From Acidobacteriota bacterium (GTDB taxonomy: Bacteria; Acidobacteriota; Blastocatellia; RBC074): DNA of 45,430 nucleotides. Location: the NCBI GenBank assembly GCA_016196035.1, contig JACPYM010000120.1, positions 1 to 45,430 on the forward strand, given 5' to 3'. The position numbers and the translations under genes were made by a program. Under the pieces are notes generated by a model that did not search any database, had not been told where the DNA came from, and saw only the letters and a list, made by a program, of their open reading frames with translations. Positions within the stretch are counted from its first letter, which is position 1. The number at the start of each line of letters is the position of its first letter. Shown in pieces: positions 32,850 through 41,881 of this stretch.

Positions 32850-33290
32850 CTACTTTGGCGACATGCCTTCGGTCGGTGGCGCTCCGCGATGCGTTGCGCA
32901 GCAAAACACCGAGTCGCTTCCACATGCCTCGCATGTATGCTCGACCTGTTCCTTCGCGCCAAAACCCCGGCCCGTCACGGTGATCGTGGATTTGCAACCC
33001 GGACAATAATGCCGATGCTCGAACGGCGTGAAAAACCGGTTTCGTGGCCTGTTCACGTCAGCGAACAAGACGGTCTTGCACTTGGCGCAGGCCATCGCGA
33101 CGGCGTCGCCTTTCTTGAGATTCAGTTCGTCGCCAGTGTTCTTGACGTGATACAGCGGAATGAATTTGCGTTCTTCATAAACGCGCGTGGTTGATTTGCC
33201 TCCCGATGACGCGCAACCCGTGACCGCCAATCCCACCGTGAGGAGTGCCGCCCATGCGGCCAGATGCTTAAAGCGCCGTGTGATCTTCAT
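32850..33290 (-). CDS. four-Cys-cluster lipoprotein, copy 2
   Basis: A 146-residue lipoprotein (LLTVGLAVTGCASSGGKS). The mature part has AMACAKCKTVLFADV, HYCPGCKSTITVTGRG, EHTCEACGSDSVFCCATH, and a GMSPK end. It aligns with 25759-26229 and best with 36486-36947 (MVCSKCKTVW, CAGCNSTITVTGHAKG, HSCKACGDDSAFCCAT). The start at 33290 gives the signal peptide. A glycogen-binding-like gene lies 73 bases upstream. The clusters should bind zinc or soft metals outside the cytoplasm; the role is unknown. Confidence 0.8.
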   Translation of the reverse strand: MKITRRFKHLAAWAALLTVGLAVTGCASSGGKSTTRVYEERKFIPLYHVKNTGDELNLKKGDAVAMACAKCKTVLFADVNRPRNRFFTPFEHRHYCPGCKSTITVTGRGFGAKEQVEHTCEACGSDSVFCCATHRGAPPTEGMSPK

Positions 33291-33363
33291 GACTTTGCCT
33301 TTCTCGTCAGCCGTCACCTGCTTCGCGCTGACGCATGTGACCGCTTGTTTCGCAGCCATTCCT

Positions 33364-33651
33364 TTATACGACCAACACGGAGTTCACCCCTCCACCAGCG
33401 ACTTTCGCCGTCCCGTTTCTTGCCGGGTTGTTGACAACCTGCCCGTCAACCACCAAGGCATAATCGTAGCGGCCTGGCGACAGGAACAACATGCGCGCCC
33501 ACCGTCCGCGACCTGCCGGACACATCGGTGTGGCGGTTGGATTCCAGCCGTTAAATGTTCCCGCGAGGGTGACGCGATGAACGAAGGCCCGCTGGAGCTT
33601 GAACAGAACGCACCGCAACTCCAGCTTGGTTGCGGTGCGTCCTGTCCTCAT
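33364..33651 (-). CDS. glycogen-binding-like (CBM48/AMPK-beta type) protein, copy 2
   Basis: A 95-residue protein that is almost only the domain: VTLAGTFNGWNPTATPM, RGRWARMLFLSPGRYDYALV, VDGQVVNNPAR, GGGVNSVLVV. It shares FNxW, PM, GRW, PGRYxY and the VDG turn with the other copies. The DP of copies 3 and 4 is NP here. It lies between the DUF3347 gene and a Cys-cluster gene. There is no signal peptide, so it is cytoplasmic. Confidence 0.78.
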   Translation of the reverse strand: MRTGRTATKLELRCVLFKLQRAFVHRVTLAGTFNGWNPTATPMCPAGRGRWARMLFLSPGRYDYALVVDGQVVNNPARNGTAKVAGGGVNSVLVV

Positions 33652-33693
33652 GTGCGTTTGACGATGTTCGTGATGTCGCCCGGCGCGCTGTTG

Positions 33694-34302
33694 TCAGTGC
33701 ATGTGCGCCGAATGATCCGCGGGTTCAGGCGTTCCAGCGGGGCTGGCTTTGACAAACTGGCCGCAGCGCGCCATTGCTTTGCCCATGTAAGGATTGCTCA
33801 CGATTGTTCCGGTTTGCAGCCAACTGGCTTTTGCCATCGCGCAATGCACCTGCCGATAGAGGCCGGACACCGTCGAGTCCTTGGCTGCGAATTGAATGAG
33901 CGATTCACTCAACGGCTTGAACGCTTCGCGTGCGGCAGCCAGGTCTTTGGCTTTGGCCACGGCTTCCGCCTGCTGCCCAATCGTCGTCGAAAATGTATTC
34001 GCCTTGTCTTCCTTCACCGACTTGGCAATTGCCTGCGCGCTCGTTGTCGCACCTTCGAGCAAATCGCCGGCCAGCGCGGTTTGAATCTGGATGTAGCCGT
34101 CGAAAACGGCGGCGACGGGCTGAGGCAATTTGCTGGTGGCGGCGGTTGCCTGCGCGTCGTGCGCGTCGTGCCCGGACTTTTGTGAGCAGCCTGGCATTGC
34201 AGCCGTGTCTTCGCCGCCACAACAACCGGCTTGAGCCGCAAAGGACGGGAGAGTGATAAAACCCGCAGTGAGGATGGATAGAACCAACATTTCTTTCTTC
34301 AT
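33694..34302 (-). CDS. exported DUF3347 protein
   Basis: A 202-residue exported protein (signal LSILTAGFITLPSFAAQA). The N-terminal mature part is Cys/His-rich (GCCGGEDTAAMPGCSQKSG, then HDAHDAQ). The DUF3347 helical domain follows (about 65-190): VAAVFDGYIQIQTALAGDLL, FKPLSESLIQFAAK, YRQVHCAMAKASWLQ, NPYMGKAMARCG. DUF3347 is commonly linked to copper/silver pumps, often fused to CusB-like adaptors or HMBD. The start at 34302 overlaps the sigma-factor stop as ATGA, so the two are coupled. Likely periplasmic copper binding. Confidence 0.88.
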   Translation of the reverse strand: MKKEMLVLSILTAGFITLPSFAAQAGCCGGEDTAAMPGCSQKSGHDAHDAQATAATSKLPQPVAAVFDGYIQIQTALAGDLLEGATTSAQAIAKSVKEDKANTFSTTIGQQAEAVAKAKDLAAAREAFKPLSESLIQFAAKDSTVSGLYRQVHCAMAKASWLQTGTIVSNPYMGKAMARCGQFVKASPAGTPEPADHSAHMH

Positions 34303-35165
34303 GTTTTTGTTTCGATTTTGTGTTGAGGTTTGAACGGACAAATGGAAATCCGGGGATGGAGAAATCGCTCGAAGTCGGCGCGCAACTGTTTGCGCGCATG
34401 ATATAGTCGCGACTCGACCGCTTTGGCGGAGCATTGCAGCAGGCTGCCGATCTCAATTTGCGAAAGCTCGTCGTAGGCGAACAGGCGCACTGGCTCGCGC
34501 AGTTGAGGCGGCAGAGCCGCGAGCGAATCCTCCAAGCCACGCATTTCTTCCTCGTGCTCCAAACGAACATCCGGCGCTGGCTCGCGGGCCGGGACAGTCT
34601 GTTGCGATTCCAGTTCCTCCTCGTTCAGCTCCTCCAGCGAAATGATTTCGGGCTGGCGGGCGCGATGACGAAGGCGGTTGCGGGCCAGATTAAAGGCAAT
34701 GGTGTAAAGCCAGGTCGTGAACCTCGCCTGCAAATCAAACCTATGTCGGTGGCGATAGACGCGGATGAAAGCCTCGTCCACAACGTCCGCCGCCTCGTTC
34801 CAGTCCTTCAGCATCCGTGCAATTACACCATGCAGACGGGCGGCATGACGCTGCATCAAGCGCGTCAGCGCTTCGTCTTCATCCCGGCACAGGCAGGCCA
34901 TGTCCACCGCATCCTGTCTGGCAATCGCTTCCTGTCCGTTCGTGCTCCGGCTTGGCGTGAGACACAAATCCTTTTCAACCGGGAGAGGGCCGGATCGGCT
35001 ACCTGTATGGTGGGTATCAACTACGAGCGTCTGCGTTGTGCGACTCCATGTCCACTTCGCCTCTTGGCCAATCGGATGTTCGCTTCCGTTCGCAGGCGAA
35101 ACTGACTTGCCGTTTCGGTCCAAAGTCTGGGTCGTTGTGTCGGAAAGTAAAAGAATCAGAGCCAT
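34299..35165 (-). CDS. ECF-type RNA polymerase sigma factor
   Basis: A 288-residue sigma-70 family factor of the ECF group. Region 2 covers about 100-170 (EAADVVDEAFIRVYRHRHRF; FTTWLYTIAFNLARNRLRHR) and region 4 about 215-265 (LPPQLREPVRLFAYDELSQI; SAKAVESRLYHARKQLR). An N-terminal extension of nearly 90 residues is unlike the paralogue at 35736-36401. The start at 35165 has a GGGAG ribosome site but could lie further in, near residue 89 (MACLCRDEDE), where similarity to the paralogue begins. No anti-sigma gene is adjacent; the coupled DUF3347 protein is exported. Confidence 0.9.
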   Translation of the reverse strand: MALILLLSDTTTQTLDRNGKSVSPANGSEHPIGQEAKWTWSRTTQTLVVDTHHTGSRSGPLPVEKDLCLTPSRSTNGQEAIARQDAVDMACLCRDEDEALTRLMQRHAARLHGVIARMLKDWNEAADVVDEAFIRVYRHRHRFDLQARFTTWLYTIAFNLARNRLRHRARQPEIISLEELNEEELESQQTVPAREPAPDVRLEHEEEMRGLEDSLAALPPQLREPVRLFAYDELSQIEIGSLLQCSAKAVESRLYHARKQLRADFERFLHPRISICPFKPQHKIETKT

Positions 35166-35199
35166 GAAGTCGCTCCCAAGTCAGACACGGCGCACGGCG

Positions 35200-35502
35200 T
35201 CAACCAACGGTTAGCACGGCGTTCGCTCCGCCATGTGGGTTTGCCACGGTCTCTTTGGCGTTCGGGTCATCAACCCAATCGCCATCCACCACCAAGCGGT
35301 ATTCGTAGCGGCCCGGCGGGAGTGTGAGTTCTTTTACCCAACGACCGTCACCGAGAGCAACCATTGGCGTTGCGCCCGGCTGCCAGTCGTTGAACGAACC
35401 GGCGATGCACACGGCCTTGGCTTTGCTGCTCTGAAACTCAAACCGGCAGGCACGTTTGCCGGAAGCGGAAGGCGTTGCTGTAGTTTTGTTGTTTCTGGAC
35501 AT
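35200..35502 (-). CDS. glycogen-binding-like (CBM48/AMPK-beta type) protein, copy 3
   Basis: A 100-residue cytoplasmic protein: a 17-residue basic lead (KTTATPSASGKRACR), then CIAGSFNDWQPGATPM, GDGRWVKELTLPPGRYEYRL, VVDGDWVDDPNAKET, PHGGANAVLTVG. It is closest to copy 4 at 44211-44513. The AAAGG site lies 8 bases before the start. It sits between the two ECF sigma genes. In AMPK-beta and isoamylases this fold binds glycogen or glucans; here no enzyme is attached. Confidence 0.82.
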   Translation of the reverse strand: MSRNNKTTATPSASGKRACRFEFQSSKAKAVCIAGSFNDWQPGATPMVALGDGRWVKELTLPPGRYEYRLVVDGDWVDDPNAKETVANPHGGANAVLTVG

Positions 35503-35735
35503 GAGGATTCCTTTCCCGCTCGCGAACGGGGATTTCCCTGAGCGATGGGGACTTCAAATCCGGTGCTGGACCATTCGCGCAGAGGAATTTTCACGGGCGT
35601 TTTCATAAACTTCGTCGAACCTTGATACGCCGCAGAACAACGCTTCCCTCTGCCAAATACGGAGAAATTGCGCCGCCCGGTTAGAATGGAATGGTCCGTG
35701 CGTTCCTTGCGCGCAGCCGAATTTCGCTCGGCAAC
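35503..35735. other. 233-base intergenic region between sigma factor and CBM48 genes
   Basis: No supported gene. A frame beginning at 35606 (MKTPVKIPLREWSSTGFEVP) looks protein-like for 35 codons but then runs antiphase through the CBM48 gene, so it is not called. A promoter for the CBM48/sigma/DUF3347 unit may lie here; no clear ECF-type box was seen. Confidence 0.3.
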
Positions 35736-36401
35736 CTATTCCGCCAGCAGTGGCGCGAGGCTTTCGCGGAGTTGCTGACGCGCTTTGTAGATGCGCACCT
35801 CGACCGCTTTGGCGGAACAATTTAGAATCTCACCGATCTCCGCGTGGGACTTCTCCTCGTATTCCGCCAGCACCAGCGGGATGCGCCACTTGTCGGGGAG
35901 CGCGGCAACCGCGCGGCGCACGGTCTCCGCCCGTTCCTCGGCTTGTGTGGCTTCACTTGGCGACGGCCTGTTTTCGGGCAGCGATTCTCTGAAGCTATCA
36001 CCCGTGACTTCGTTTTCCGCATCGAGCGAGACCTGCTGATGGCGTCCGCGCCAGCGGTAACGGTCGCGAACGAGGTTGCTGGCGATGGCGTAGAGCCAGG
36101 TGGAGAATCTCTTGTCGGTGTCGAACTTCGCCCGATTCTGATAAACGCGGACGAACGTTTCCTGCGCCAAATCCGCCGCGTCCTCCTCGTTTTGCAATGA
36201 ACGAACCAAATACTGGAAGATCCGTTCCGCGTGGCGTTCCATCAAACTGTTCAACGCCGCGCCATGTCCCGACGCCAACCGCGCCATGTCGAGGCGATCT
36301 TGCTCGTCGGCATCGGCGGGCTTCGCTTGAGAGCAATCTGCCTCCGTCTGCACCGGCAAGGTGCTGATGCCGGGATGCGTGGTTGGCTGCTGCGAGAACA
36401 T
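35736..36401 (-). CDS. ECF-type RNA polymerase sigma factor, second copy
   Basis: A 221-residue ECF sigma factor. Region 2 covers about 50-120 (DAADLAQETFVRVYQNRAKF; FSTWLYAIASNLVRDRYRWR) and region 4 about 165-215 (LPDKWRIPLVLAEYEEKSHA; SAKAVEVRIYKARQQLRESL). It is a paralogue of the factor at 34299-35165; QDxxDMA..., RHAxRI and SAKAVE are shared. The linker between regions is acidic and longer than average. It lies downstream of a Cys-cluster exported gene. No anti-sigma factor visible. Confidence 0.92.
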   Translation of the reverse strand: MFSQQPTTHPGISTLPVQTEADCSQAKPADADEQDRLDMARLASGHGAALNSLMERHAERIFQYLVRSLQNEEDAADLAQETFVRVYQNRAKFDTDKRFSTWLYAIASNLVRDRYRWRGRHQQVSLDAENEVTGDSFRESLPENRPSPSEATQAEERAETVRRAVAALPDKWRIPLVLAEYEEKSHAEIGEILNCSAKAVEVRIYKARQQLRESLAPLLAE

Positions 36402-36485
36402 GGCTTCAATTCATCTGCGCCTCTCCGCATCGGGGCGGGCGGACGGACTCATGCCGTCACGCCTCGCCCCGGCGGGCAATGCGCG

Positions 36486-36947
36486 TTATTTCTTCTCCAT
36501 GCCATTGGTTGGCTTGGCATCTTTGGTTGTGGCGCAGCAAAATGCGGAGTCATCGCCACACGCCTTGCAACTGTGCTTGAGTTCGGTGATGTCGCCCTTG
36601 GCGTGGCCGGTGACGGTAATGGTGGAATTGCAGCCCGCGCACGCATGTGTGCCGATCAATTCCTTCGGCTGGCCGCCTTCCATCAGAAGCTGCGCGCCCT
36701 TCGTGCCCTGCTTTACGCGGGTGACCCACACGGTTTTGCACTTGCTGCACACCATCGCCATCGTGTCGTCATCCTTCAACGCCGCGGCGTCCTTGGTGGT
36801 TTTCACTTCCTTGAGCAGCATGAGTTGATGCTCGCCGCCTTTCATTGGCTTCATCGGTTCGTCCGCGCGAACTGTGACTGACATCGCCAAGGCGAATGTC
36901 ACGATTAAGCCGAGCATTGTTTGATGGACTGTTTTGTTGGTCTTCAT
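36486..36947 (-). CDS. exported four-Cys-cluster protein, copy 3
   Basis: A 153-residue exported protein (signal MLGLIVTFALAMSVTVRA). The mature part has MAMVCSKCKTVWVTRV, THACAGCNSTITVTGHAKG, KHSCKACGDDSAFCCAT and ends PTNGMEKK. The last motif is shared with 25759-26229 (GMEKK), the TITVTG strand with 32850-33290. The start at 36947 is preceded by AGGAAC. It opens a unit with the downstream ECF sigma gene, 84 bases away. Cys spacing suggests two metal sites. Confidence 0.8.
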   Translation of the reverse strand: MKTNKTVHQTMLGLIVTFALAMSVTVRADEPMKPMKGGEHQLMLLKEVKTTKDAAALKDDDTMAMVCSKCKTVWVTRVKQGTKGAQLLMEGGQPKELIGTHACAGCNSTITVTGHAKGDITELKHSCKACGDDSAFCCATTKDAKPTNGMEKK

Positions 36948-37032
36948 TTTTGTTCCTTTCATTTATTTTACTGGTTGTTGTTTGTTTCGGGGCAAACCCA
37001 CGACATTGGCTTTGTCAGCCACGGCCACAGGC

Positions 37033-37425
37033 TCAAATGACTTCATCAGGTTCTTTGTCGGTCTTTAACAGTTTGTGAACGATGGCGATCAACTTCTCCG
37101 GTCCATCCTGTTTGGAGGCAAAACCTGATGCGCCAGCTTCGCGGGCAAGCCGTTCGTTGCGCCTCACGTCGAACATGGTGGTCGCGATTATGGGAAGCGT
37201 GGGAATTCTCGCGTGAAGGGTTTTGATCAGGTCCAGTCCACTGGAAGACTTCAGTTGAATGTCGGTCAGCACGAGGTCTGGCCGGACTGTCACGATGGCG
37301 GCGAACGCTTCCGGTGCGTCTTCCGCCTCGCCGCACACGGCCAGGTCGGGTTCGCGTTCCAGCGCCTCGACGATGCTTCGGCGCATCAACTTGTGATCCT
37401 CAATGACGAATACTCTATTCTTCAC
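37033..37425 (-). CDS. receiver-only response regulator
   Basis: A 130-residue CheY-like protein from a GTG start. FVIEDHKLMRRS holds the acidic pair E9/D10, D55 in LVLTDIQLKS is the phosphoacceptor, and ASKQDG carries the Lys. It resembles NarL-type receivers (HKLMRRSIVEAL), like the LuxR-type protein at 37575-38258, but has no DNA-binding half. It may be a truncated relative or a phosphate sink for the same kinase. Confidence 0.88.
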   Translation of the reverse strand: MKNRVFVIEDHKLMRRSIVEALEREPDLAVCGEAEDAPEAFAAIVTVRPDLVLTDIQLKSSSGLDLIKTLHARIPTLPIIATTMFDVRRNERLAREAGASGFASKQDGPEKLIAIVHKLLKTDKEPDEVI

Positions 37426-37574
37426 ACCACAATCATGACGGGCAGGACGGTTTTGCCCATTGGCGGGAGAGTCAGGCGCAAATAAAGAAAATGCTTATCG
37501 GGATAGGAAAAATGCCGCTTGTGTGGCAGCGGTCGAAGCGAAAGCCCGAAAATTGCCTTGAGAAATCGCGCGAG

Positions 37575-38258
37575 CTATCCGCCCTGTGAGGCAACCCACC
37601 GGATGGCGAACCGCTGAAACTCCGGCGTAGTCTTCAATTCCAGCTTTTCTTTGATGTGCATCCGATGCACGTCCACGGTTTTGGGACTGAGATGAAGACG
37701 CTGCGCGATTTCGTCTGTGCTCCAGCCTTCGCCAAAAAGGCGCATCACTTCCAATTCGCGGTCGCTTAATTTGGATTCCGGCCCACCGCCTACTTTGCCG
37801 GATGGCGCGGCCACGGATTCCAAAATCTTGGCTGACATGCGCGGACTCACGGCGATTTGTCCGTTCAACACGGTGCGGATTGCTGCTACGAGTTGCTCTG
37901 GTCCTTCAGCTTTCATCACGTAGCCGCGTCCTCCGGCCCGCAAGACCCGCGCGGCGTAAAGTGACTCCTCTTGCATGGACATCGCGAGCACAGGCAAGCC
38001 GGGATGGACGGCTTGAATGTCCTTGATAAGTTCCAGACCATCTTTGTCAGGCAACGCCATATCCATGAGCACAATGTCGGGTTTCAATTTCGCAATGGCC
38101 TCCATTGCTTCGCGTGCCGTGCCAGCCTCGCCGCAGACCATCAAGTCTTGTTCACGGCTCAATAAATCGGCTTGCCCACGCCGCATTAGCGGATGGTCGT
38201 CCACGAGCAGAATTCTCTTCCACTTTGGCAGGGGTTGGTTTCGCGTTTTTTCTGACAT
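37575..38258 (-). CDS. NarL/LuxR-type response regulator
   Basis: A 227-residue two-domain regulator. The receiver has RILLVDDHPLMRRG (D20/D21), phosphoacceptor D66 in IVLMDMALPD, and MKAEGPEQ with the Lys. The C-terminal LuxR helix-turn-helix is LSDRELEVMRLFGEGWSTDE, then IAQRLHLSPKTVDVHRMHIK. It follows the histidine kinase by 8 bases and is its clear partner. The start at 38258 is chosen from the receiver start; the longer frame overlaps the kinase gene. Likely controls the copper genes around it; targets unproven. Confidence 0.94.
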   Translation of the reverse strand: MSEKTRNQPLPKWKRILLVDDHPLMRRGQADLLSREQDLMVCGEAGTAREAMEAIAKLKPDIVLMDMALPDKDGLELIKDIQAVHPGLPVLAMSMQEESLYAARVLRAGGRGYVMKAEGPEQLVAAIRTVLNGQIAVSPRMSAKILESVAAPSGKVGGGPESKLSDRELEVMRLFGEGWSTDEIAQRLHLSPKTVDVHRMHIKEKLELKTTPEFQRFAIRWVASQGG

Positions 38259-38266
38259 GTCTTGGT

Positions 38267-39361
38267 CTATTGAGATAGTTTCATTCCATCGGCAACGGGC
38301 TTCTCCACAACAAACTTTGGCACGGAGCAAATCACCTCGACGCCCACGGCTGGCTGTGCTTGAACTTGCAACCGTCCCCCCATCAACCTGGCGCGCTGCT
38401 CCATCGTGCGAAGGCCGAGACCGGATGAAGCCGCCTGTGGCGAGAAACCGACGCCGTTGTCGCGCACGCGCAACTCCACACCGGCGGAATGTTGTGCCAG
38501 AGCGATTTCAATCCGCGTGGCGTGGCCGTGCTTGAGCGCGTTATGCACGGCCTCCTGCGCGATGCGATAAAGGTGGCTGGCCACGGTTTGGTCATGCACC
38601 AAGACGAGGTCGGACGCGAACTCAGACGCGATGCCGTGTCTGCTCGAAACGCGCTCGGCCAAATCATCCAACGCCTGAACCAAGCCGTCCGGCTGCGGCG
38701 GGACGGCGTAGAGTTCGTGAGACAGGTTGCGTGCTAGTGTGATGGCGGTGGCGAGTTCTTTGGAGAGCTGCCCGGCGATTTCCGCTTGTGGCGCGTTCGC
38801 CGATTGCAAATCCCGTTGCAGACCGTTCATCAGGAAAAGCAGTCCGCCGAGTTGCTGACCCAAACCGTCGTGCAATTCCCGCGCGATGCGTCCGCGCTCG
38901 CGTTCCGTCGCCGCCGCGAGTGCCTGCTCCAGTTGCCGGCGCTCAGCCTCGCTTTGAGACAAGGCTTCTTCCGCCCGCTTTCGCTCAGTGATGTCGGCGC
39001 GGATGGCGATGTATTGGCGAGGTTTGCCCTGTTCGTTGAGGAACGGAACGATGGTCGTGTCCACCCAATAATGCGAACCGCCTCTGGCCTTGTTCTTGAT
39101 TTCGCCTTTCCAAACTTCTCCACGCGCGATCGTGCTCCACAAATCGCGCATGAATTCCTTGGGATGATGGCCGGAGTTGATGATGCGGTGGTCCTGCCCC
39201 AGCAATTCCTCGCGCGAATACTTTGAGATCGCGCAGAACTTGTCATTGACGTAGGTGATTTTTCCCTGCGCGTCCGTTATGGCCACGATGGCGTGTTCGT
39301 CGAGCGCGGCTTTCAGTTCGGCCAGTTCTGCTTCGAGGTTTGGGGGATGGGAGCGATTCAT
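38267..39361 (-). CDS. PAS-containing NarX-type sensor histidine kinase
   Basis: A 364-residue soluble kinase. PAS/PAC covers about 20-130 ([48 protein letters not shown]), followed by a coiled linker. HisKA_3 has H164 in [14 protein letters not shown]. HATPase_c has N-box EAVHNALKH (270-278), DNGVGF (301-306) and GLGLRTM (314-320). No membrane helix, so a cytoplasmic signal, perhaps redox via PAS. The start overlaps the P-type ATPase stop as ATGA, tying kinase translation to copper export. Partner: 37575-38258. Confidence 0.94.
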   Translation of the reverse strand: MNRSHPPNLEAELAELKAALDEHAIVAITDAQGKITYVNDKFCAISKYSREELLGQDHRIINSGHHPKEFMRDLWSTIARGEVWKGEIKNKARGGSHYWVDTTIVPFLNEQGKPRQYIAIRADITERKRAEEALSQSEAERRQLEQALAAATERERGRIARELHDGLGQQLGGLLFLMNGLQRDLQSANAPQAEIAGQLSKELATAITLARNLSHELYAVPPQPDGLVQALDDLAERVSSRHGIASEFASDLVLVHDQTVASHLYRIAQEAVHNALKHGHATRIEIALAQHSAGVELRVRDNGVGFSPQAASSGLGLRTMEQRARLMGGRLQVQAQPAVGVEVICSVPKFVVEKPVADGMKLSQ

Positions 39362-41853
39362 AATTTCGTGCCGCGCAGTCGGAGCGCATTGGCGATGACG
39401 GAGACAGAACTCAGACTCATCGCCGCGCCCGCGATGATGGGACTAAGGAGCAAGCCGAAGAATGGATAGAGCAAACCCGCCGCGACGGGAATTCCCAGCG
39501 CGTTATAGACGAATGCAAAGAAAAGATTTTGGCGGATGTTGCGCATCATCGAACGGCTCAAGGTGATGGCCTTGGCGATGCCACGAAGGTCGCCTTTGAC
39601 GAGCGTGATTCCCGCACTTTCCATCGCCACGTCAGTGCCAGTGCCCATTGCGATGCCTGCGTGTGCGGCGGCAAGCGCAGGCGCATCGTTGATACCGTCG
39701 CCAGCCATCGCAACGATGTGACCTTGTTGCCGGAGTTGTTGAATGCGTTCGTGTTTGTGCTGCGGTTCAACGCCGGCTTCCACTTGGTCGAGTCCGAGTG
39801 TTTTGGCGACGGCGTTCGCGGTGCGCTCGTTGTCGCCAGTGAGCATGATGATTTTCAGACCGAGCCGGTGAAGTTGCGCGATGGCTTCGGGCGTGGATGC
39901 CTTGATAGGATCGGAAACGGCAAGGATGCCCGCTACCCGCCCGTCAAGGGCAACGAACATCGCGGTTTGTCCCTCGGCTTGTAACGACGCCGCGCTTGGT
40001 TCAACGATTTCGAGTGCGCCGACGCCACGCTCTTGTAGAAACCTAAGTTTGCCCACAATCACATTGCGCTCCCCGACTTTGCCAATCACTCCGCCGCCCG
40101 TGACGGAATTGAATTCAGTGGCGGGTTGCAGCTTCACGCCGCGCTCTTTCGCGCCGTGAACAATTGCCGCAGCCAGCGGGTGCTCGCTGTTTTGCTCGAT
40201 TGACGCGGCGTAAAACAACACGCCTTCCTCCCCCATGCCGTTGGTCGGAATCACTCCCGTGAGTCGTGGCTTGCCTTCGGTGAGCGTGCCGGTTTTGTCC
40301 ACGACGACGGTGGTTACTTTCTCCATCACTTCGATGGCTTCGGCGTTGCGAACGAGCACGCCTTCCTGCGCGCCGCGTCCGATGCCAACCATTACGGACA
40401 TCGGCGTGGCGAGTCCGAGAGCGCATGGACAAGCGATGATGAGCACAGCGACCGCGTTGACGATGGCATGAGCGAAACGCGGGTCTGGACCGAGCCAAGC
40501 CCAACCGATGAAGGTCAACACCGCCACGGCCAGCACTGCTGGAACGAAGTAGCTGGAAACTTTATCGGCCAATGCCTGGATGGGCGCGCGGCTGCGTTGT
40601 GCATCGGCAACCATCTGGACGATGCGCGCCAGCACGGTCTCGCTGCCGACGTGTTCGGCTTGCAGGAGAAAACTGCCGGTGGTGTTGAGCGTGCCGCCGG
40701 TCACTTTGTCGCCGGTGATTTTTTCCACAGGCAGCGGCTCGCCGGTAATCATGGATTCGTCCACCGAGGTTTTGCCGTCGAGCAGGATGCCATCTACCGG
40801 AATTTTTTCGCCGGGCCGCACGCGCAATTTTGCTCCGGCGTGAACGGATTCAAGCGGCACGTCACGTTCCCCGCCGTCCTGAACCACTCGCGCGGTCTTT
40901 GGCGCGAGATTCAACAAGGCGCGGATGGCGCTTCCGGTTTTGCTTCGCGCCCGGAGTTCAAGCACTTGGCCGAGCAGCACAAGCACAACGATCACTGCTG
41001 CCGCCTCGAAATAGATTCCGACCTTGCCGTCAGGTGCGAGCGAAGTTGGAAAAGCGCCCGGTATGAGCATCACCGCCGCGCTGAACAAATAGGCCGTGCC
41101 GACACCAATCGCGATGAGCGTGAACATATTCAACTGCCAGGTGACGATTGAACGCCAGCCGCGTTTGAAGAATGGCCAGCCCGCCCACAACACCACGGGC
41201 GTTGAGAGGACGAATTGAATCCAGCGTGACGTGTCCCCCATCACCCAGCTTTCGTGGCGCAGCGAGGGAATTGAGTGCGCCATTGCGAGCAGGAAGACTG
41301 GCAAGGCGAGCGCCCCGCCAATCCAGAACCGCCGCGTCATGTCGGTAAGTTCGGGATTTTCTTCCTCCACCGCTGACATGATTTTTGGCTCTAACGCCAT
41401 GCCGCACTTTGGGCAATTCCCCGGATTACCCTGTTGCACTTCCGGGTGCATCGGGCAGGTGTAAATGACTTTGCCCGTTGTCGGCGAAACCCACGCAGGA
41501 TTTCGTTCCAATGCCATTCCACATTTTGGGCAATCACCCTGCTTGTCTGATTCCACGCCGGGACACATCGGGCAGAAGTATTTTGCGGCAGGCGAGGGTT
41601 TCACTGTTGCGTGTTCGTGGCCGTGATGGGAATGGTCGTGATGTTCGTGACCGCCGCAACAATCACCGTGGACAGGCGCGGATTTGGCCTTGCCGCCGCA
41701 ACACGAATCCTTGGCGTGGATTGCTGGTTGAGCCTCGGCCAAGAACTTTGTGCGGCAATGGTCGCTGCAAAAGTAAAACGTCTGTCCGTCGCGTTCAGCG
41801 TGCAGAGCCGTCGCTTCGTCCACCGTCATTCCACAAATCGGGTCTTTGGTCAT
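39358..41853 (-). CDS. copA: P1B copper-type ATPase (CopA) with YHS and two HMBD modules
   Basis: An 831-residue P1B-1-type ATPase. The N-terminal modules are a YHS domain (DPICGMTV, then YFCSDHCR, 4-35), a Cys/His-rich stretch (CCGG at 51-54 and 65-68, [13 protein letters not shown]), HMBD 1 ([15 protein letters not shown], 94-114) and HMBD 2 ([15 protein letters not shown], 133-153). The pump core has CPC at 475-477 ([11 protein letters not shown]), the phosphorylated D519 (DKTGTLTEG), [11 protein letters not shown] and [16 protein letters not shown], with the C-terminal helix [16 protein letters not shown] of Cu(I) ATPases. No GMTCxxC HMA domain. Exports Cu(I)/Ag(I) from the cytoplasm. Confidence 0.96.
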   Translation of the reverse strand: MTKDPICGMTVDEATALHAERDGQTFYFCSDHCRTKFLAEAQPAIHAKDSCCGGKAKSAPVHGDCCGGHEHHDHSHHGHEHATVKPSPAAKYFCPMCPGVESDKQGDCPKCGMALERNPAWVSPTTGKVIYTCPMHPEVQQGNPGNCPKCGMALEPKIMSAVEEENPELTDMTRRFWIGGALALPVFLLAMAHSIPSLRHESWVMGDTSRWIQFVLSTPVVLWAGWPFFKRGWRSIVTWQLNMFTLIAIGVGTAYLFSAAVMLIPGAFPTSLAPDGKVGIYFEAAAVIVVLVLLGQVLELRARSKTGSAIRALLNLAPKTARVVQDGGERDVPLESVHAGAKLRVRPGEKIPVDGILLDGKTSVDESMITGEPLPVEKITGDKVTGGTLNTTGSFLLQAEHVGSETVLARIVQMVADAQRSRAPIQALADKVSSYFVPAVLAVAVLTFIGWAWLGPDPRFAHAIVNAVAVLIIACPCALGLATPMSVMVGIGRGAQEGVLVRNAEAIEVMEKVTTVVVDKTGTLTEGKPRLTGVIPTNGMGEEGVLFYAASIEQNSEHPLAAAIVHGAKERGVKLQPATEFNSVTGGGVIGKVGERNVIVGKLRFLQERGVGALEIVEPSAASLQAEGQTAMFVALDGRVAGILAVSDPIKASTPEAIAQLHRLGLKIIMLTGDNERTANAVAKTLGLDQVEAGVEPQHKHERIQQLRQQGHIVAMAGDGINDAPALAAAHAGIAMGTGTDVAMESAGITLVKGDLRGIAKAITLSRSMMRNIRQNLFFAFVYNALGIPVAAGLLYPFFGLLLSPIIAGAAMSLSSVSVIANALRLRGTKL

Positions 41854-41881
41854 GGGTCAGTTTTTCATGAAGTCCATCGCG

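Noticed and set aside
33187-34185. 332-codon plus-strand frame
   Set aside because: Opposes the Cys-cluster, CBM48-like and DUF3347 genes, all of which have clear paralogues or families.
35334-35606. 90-codon minus-strand frame overlapping the CBM48-like gene
   Set aside because: The first 35 codons look plausible but the rest is antiphase to a well-supported gene, so an independent protein is not supported.
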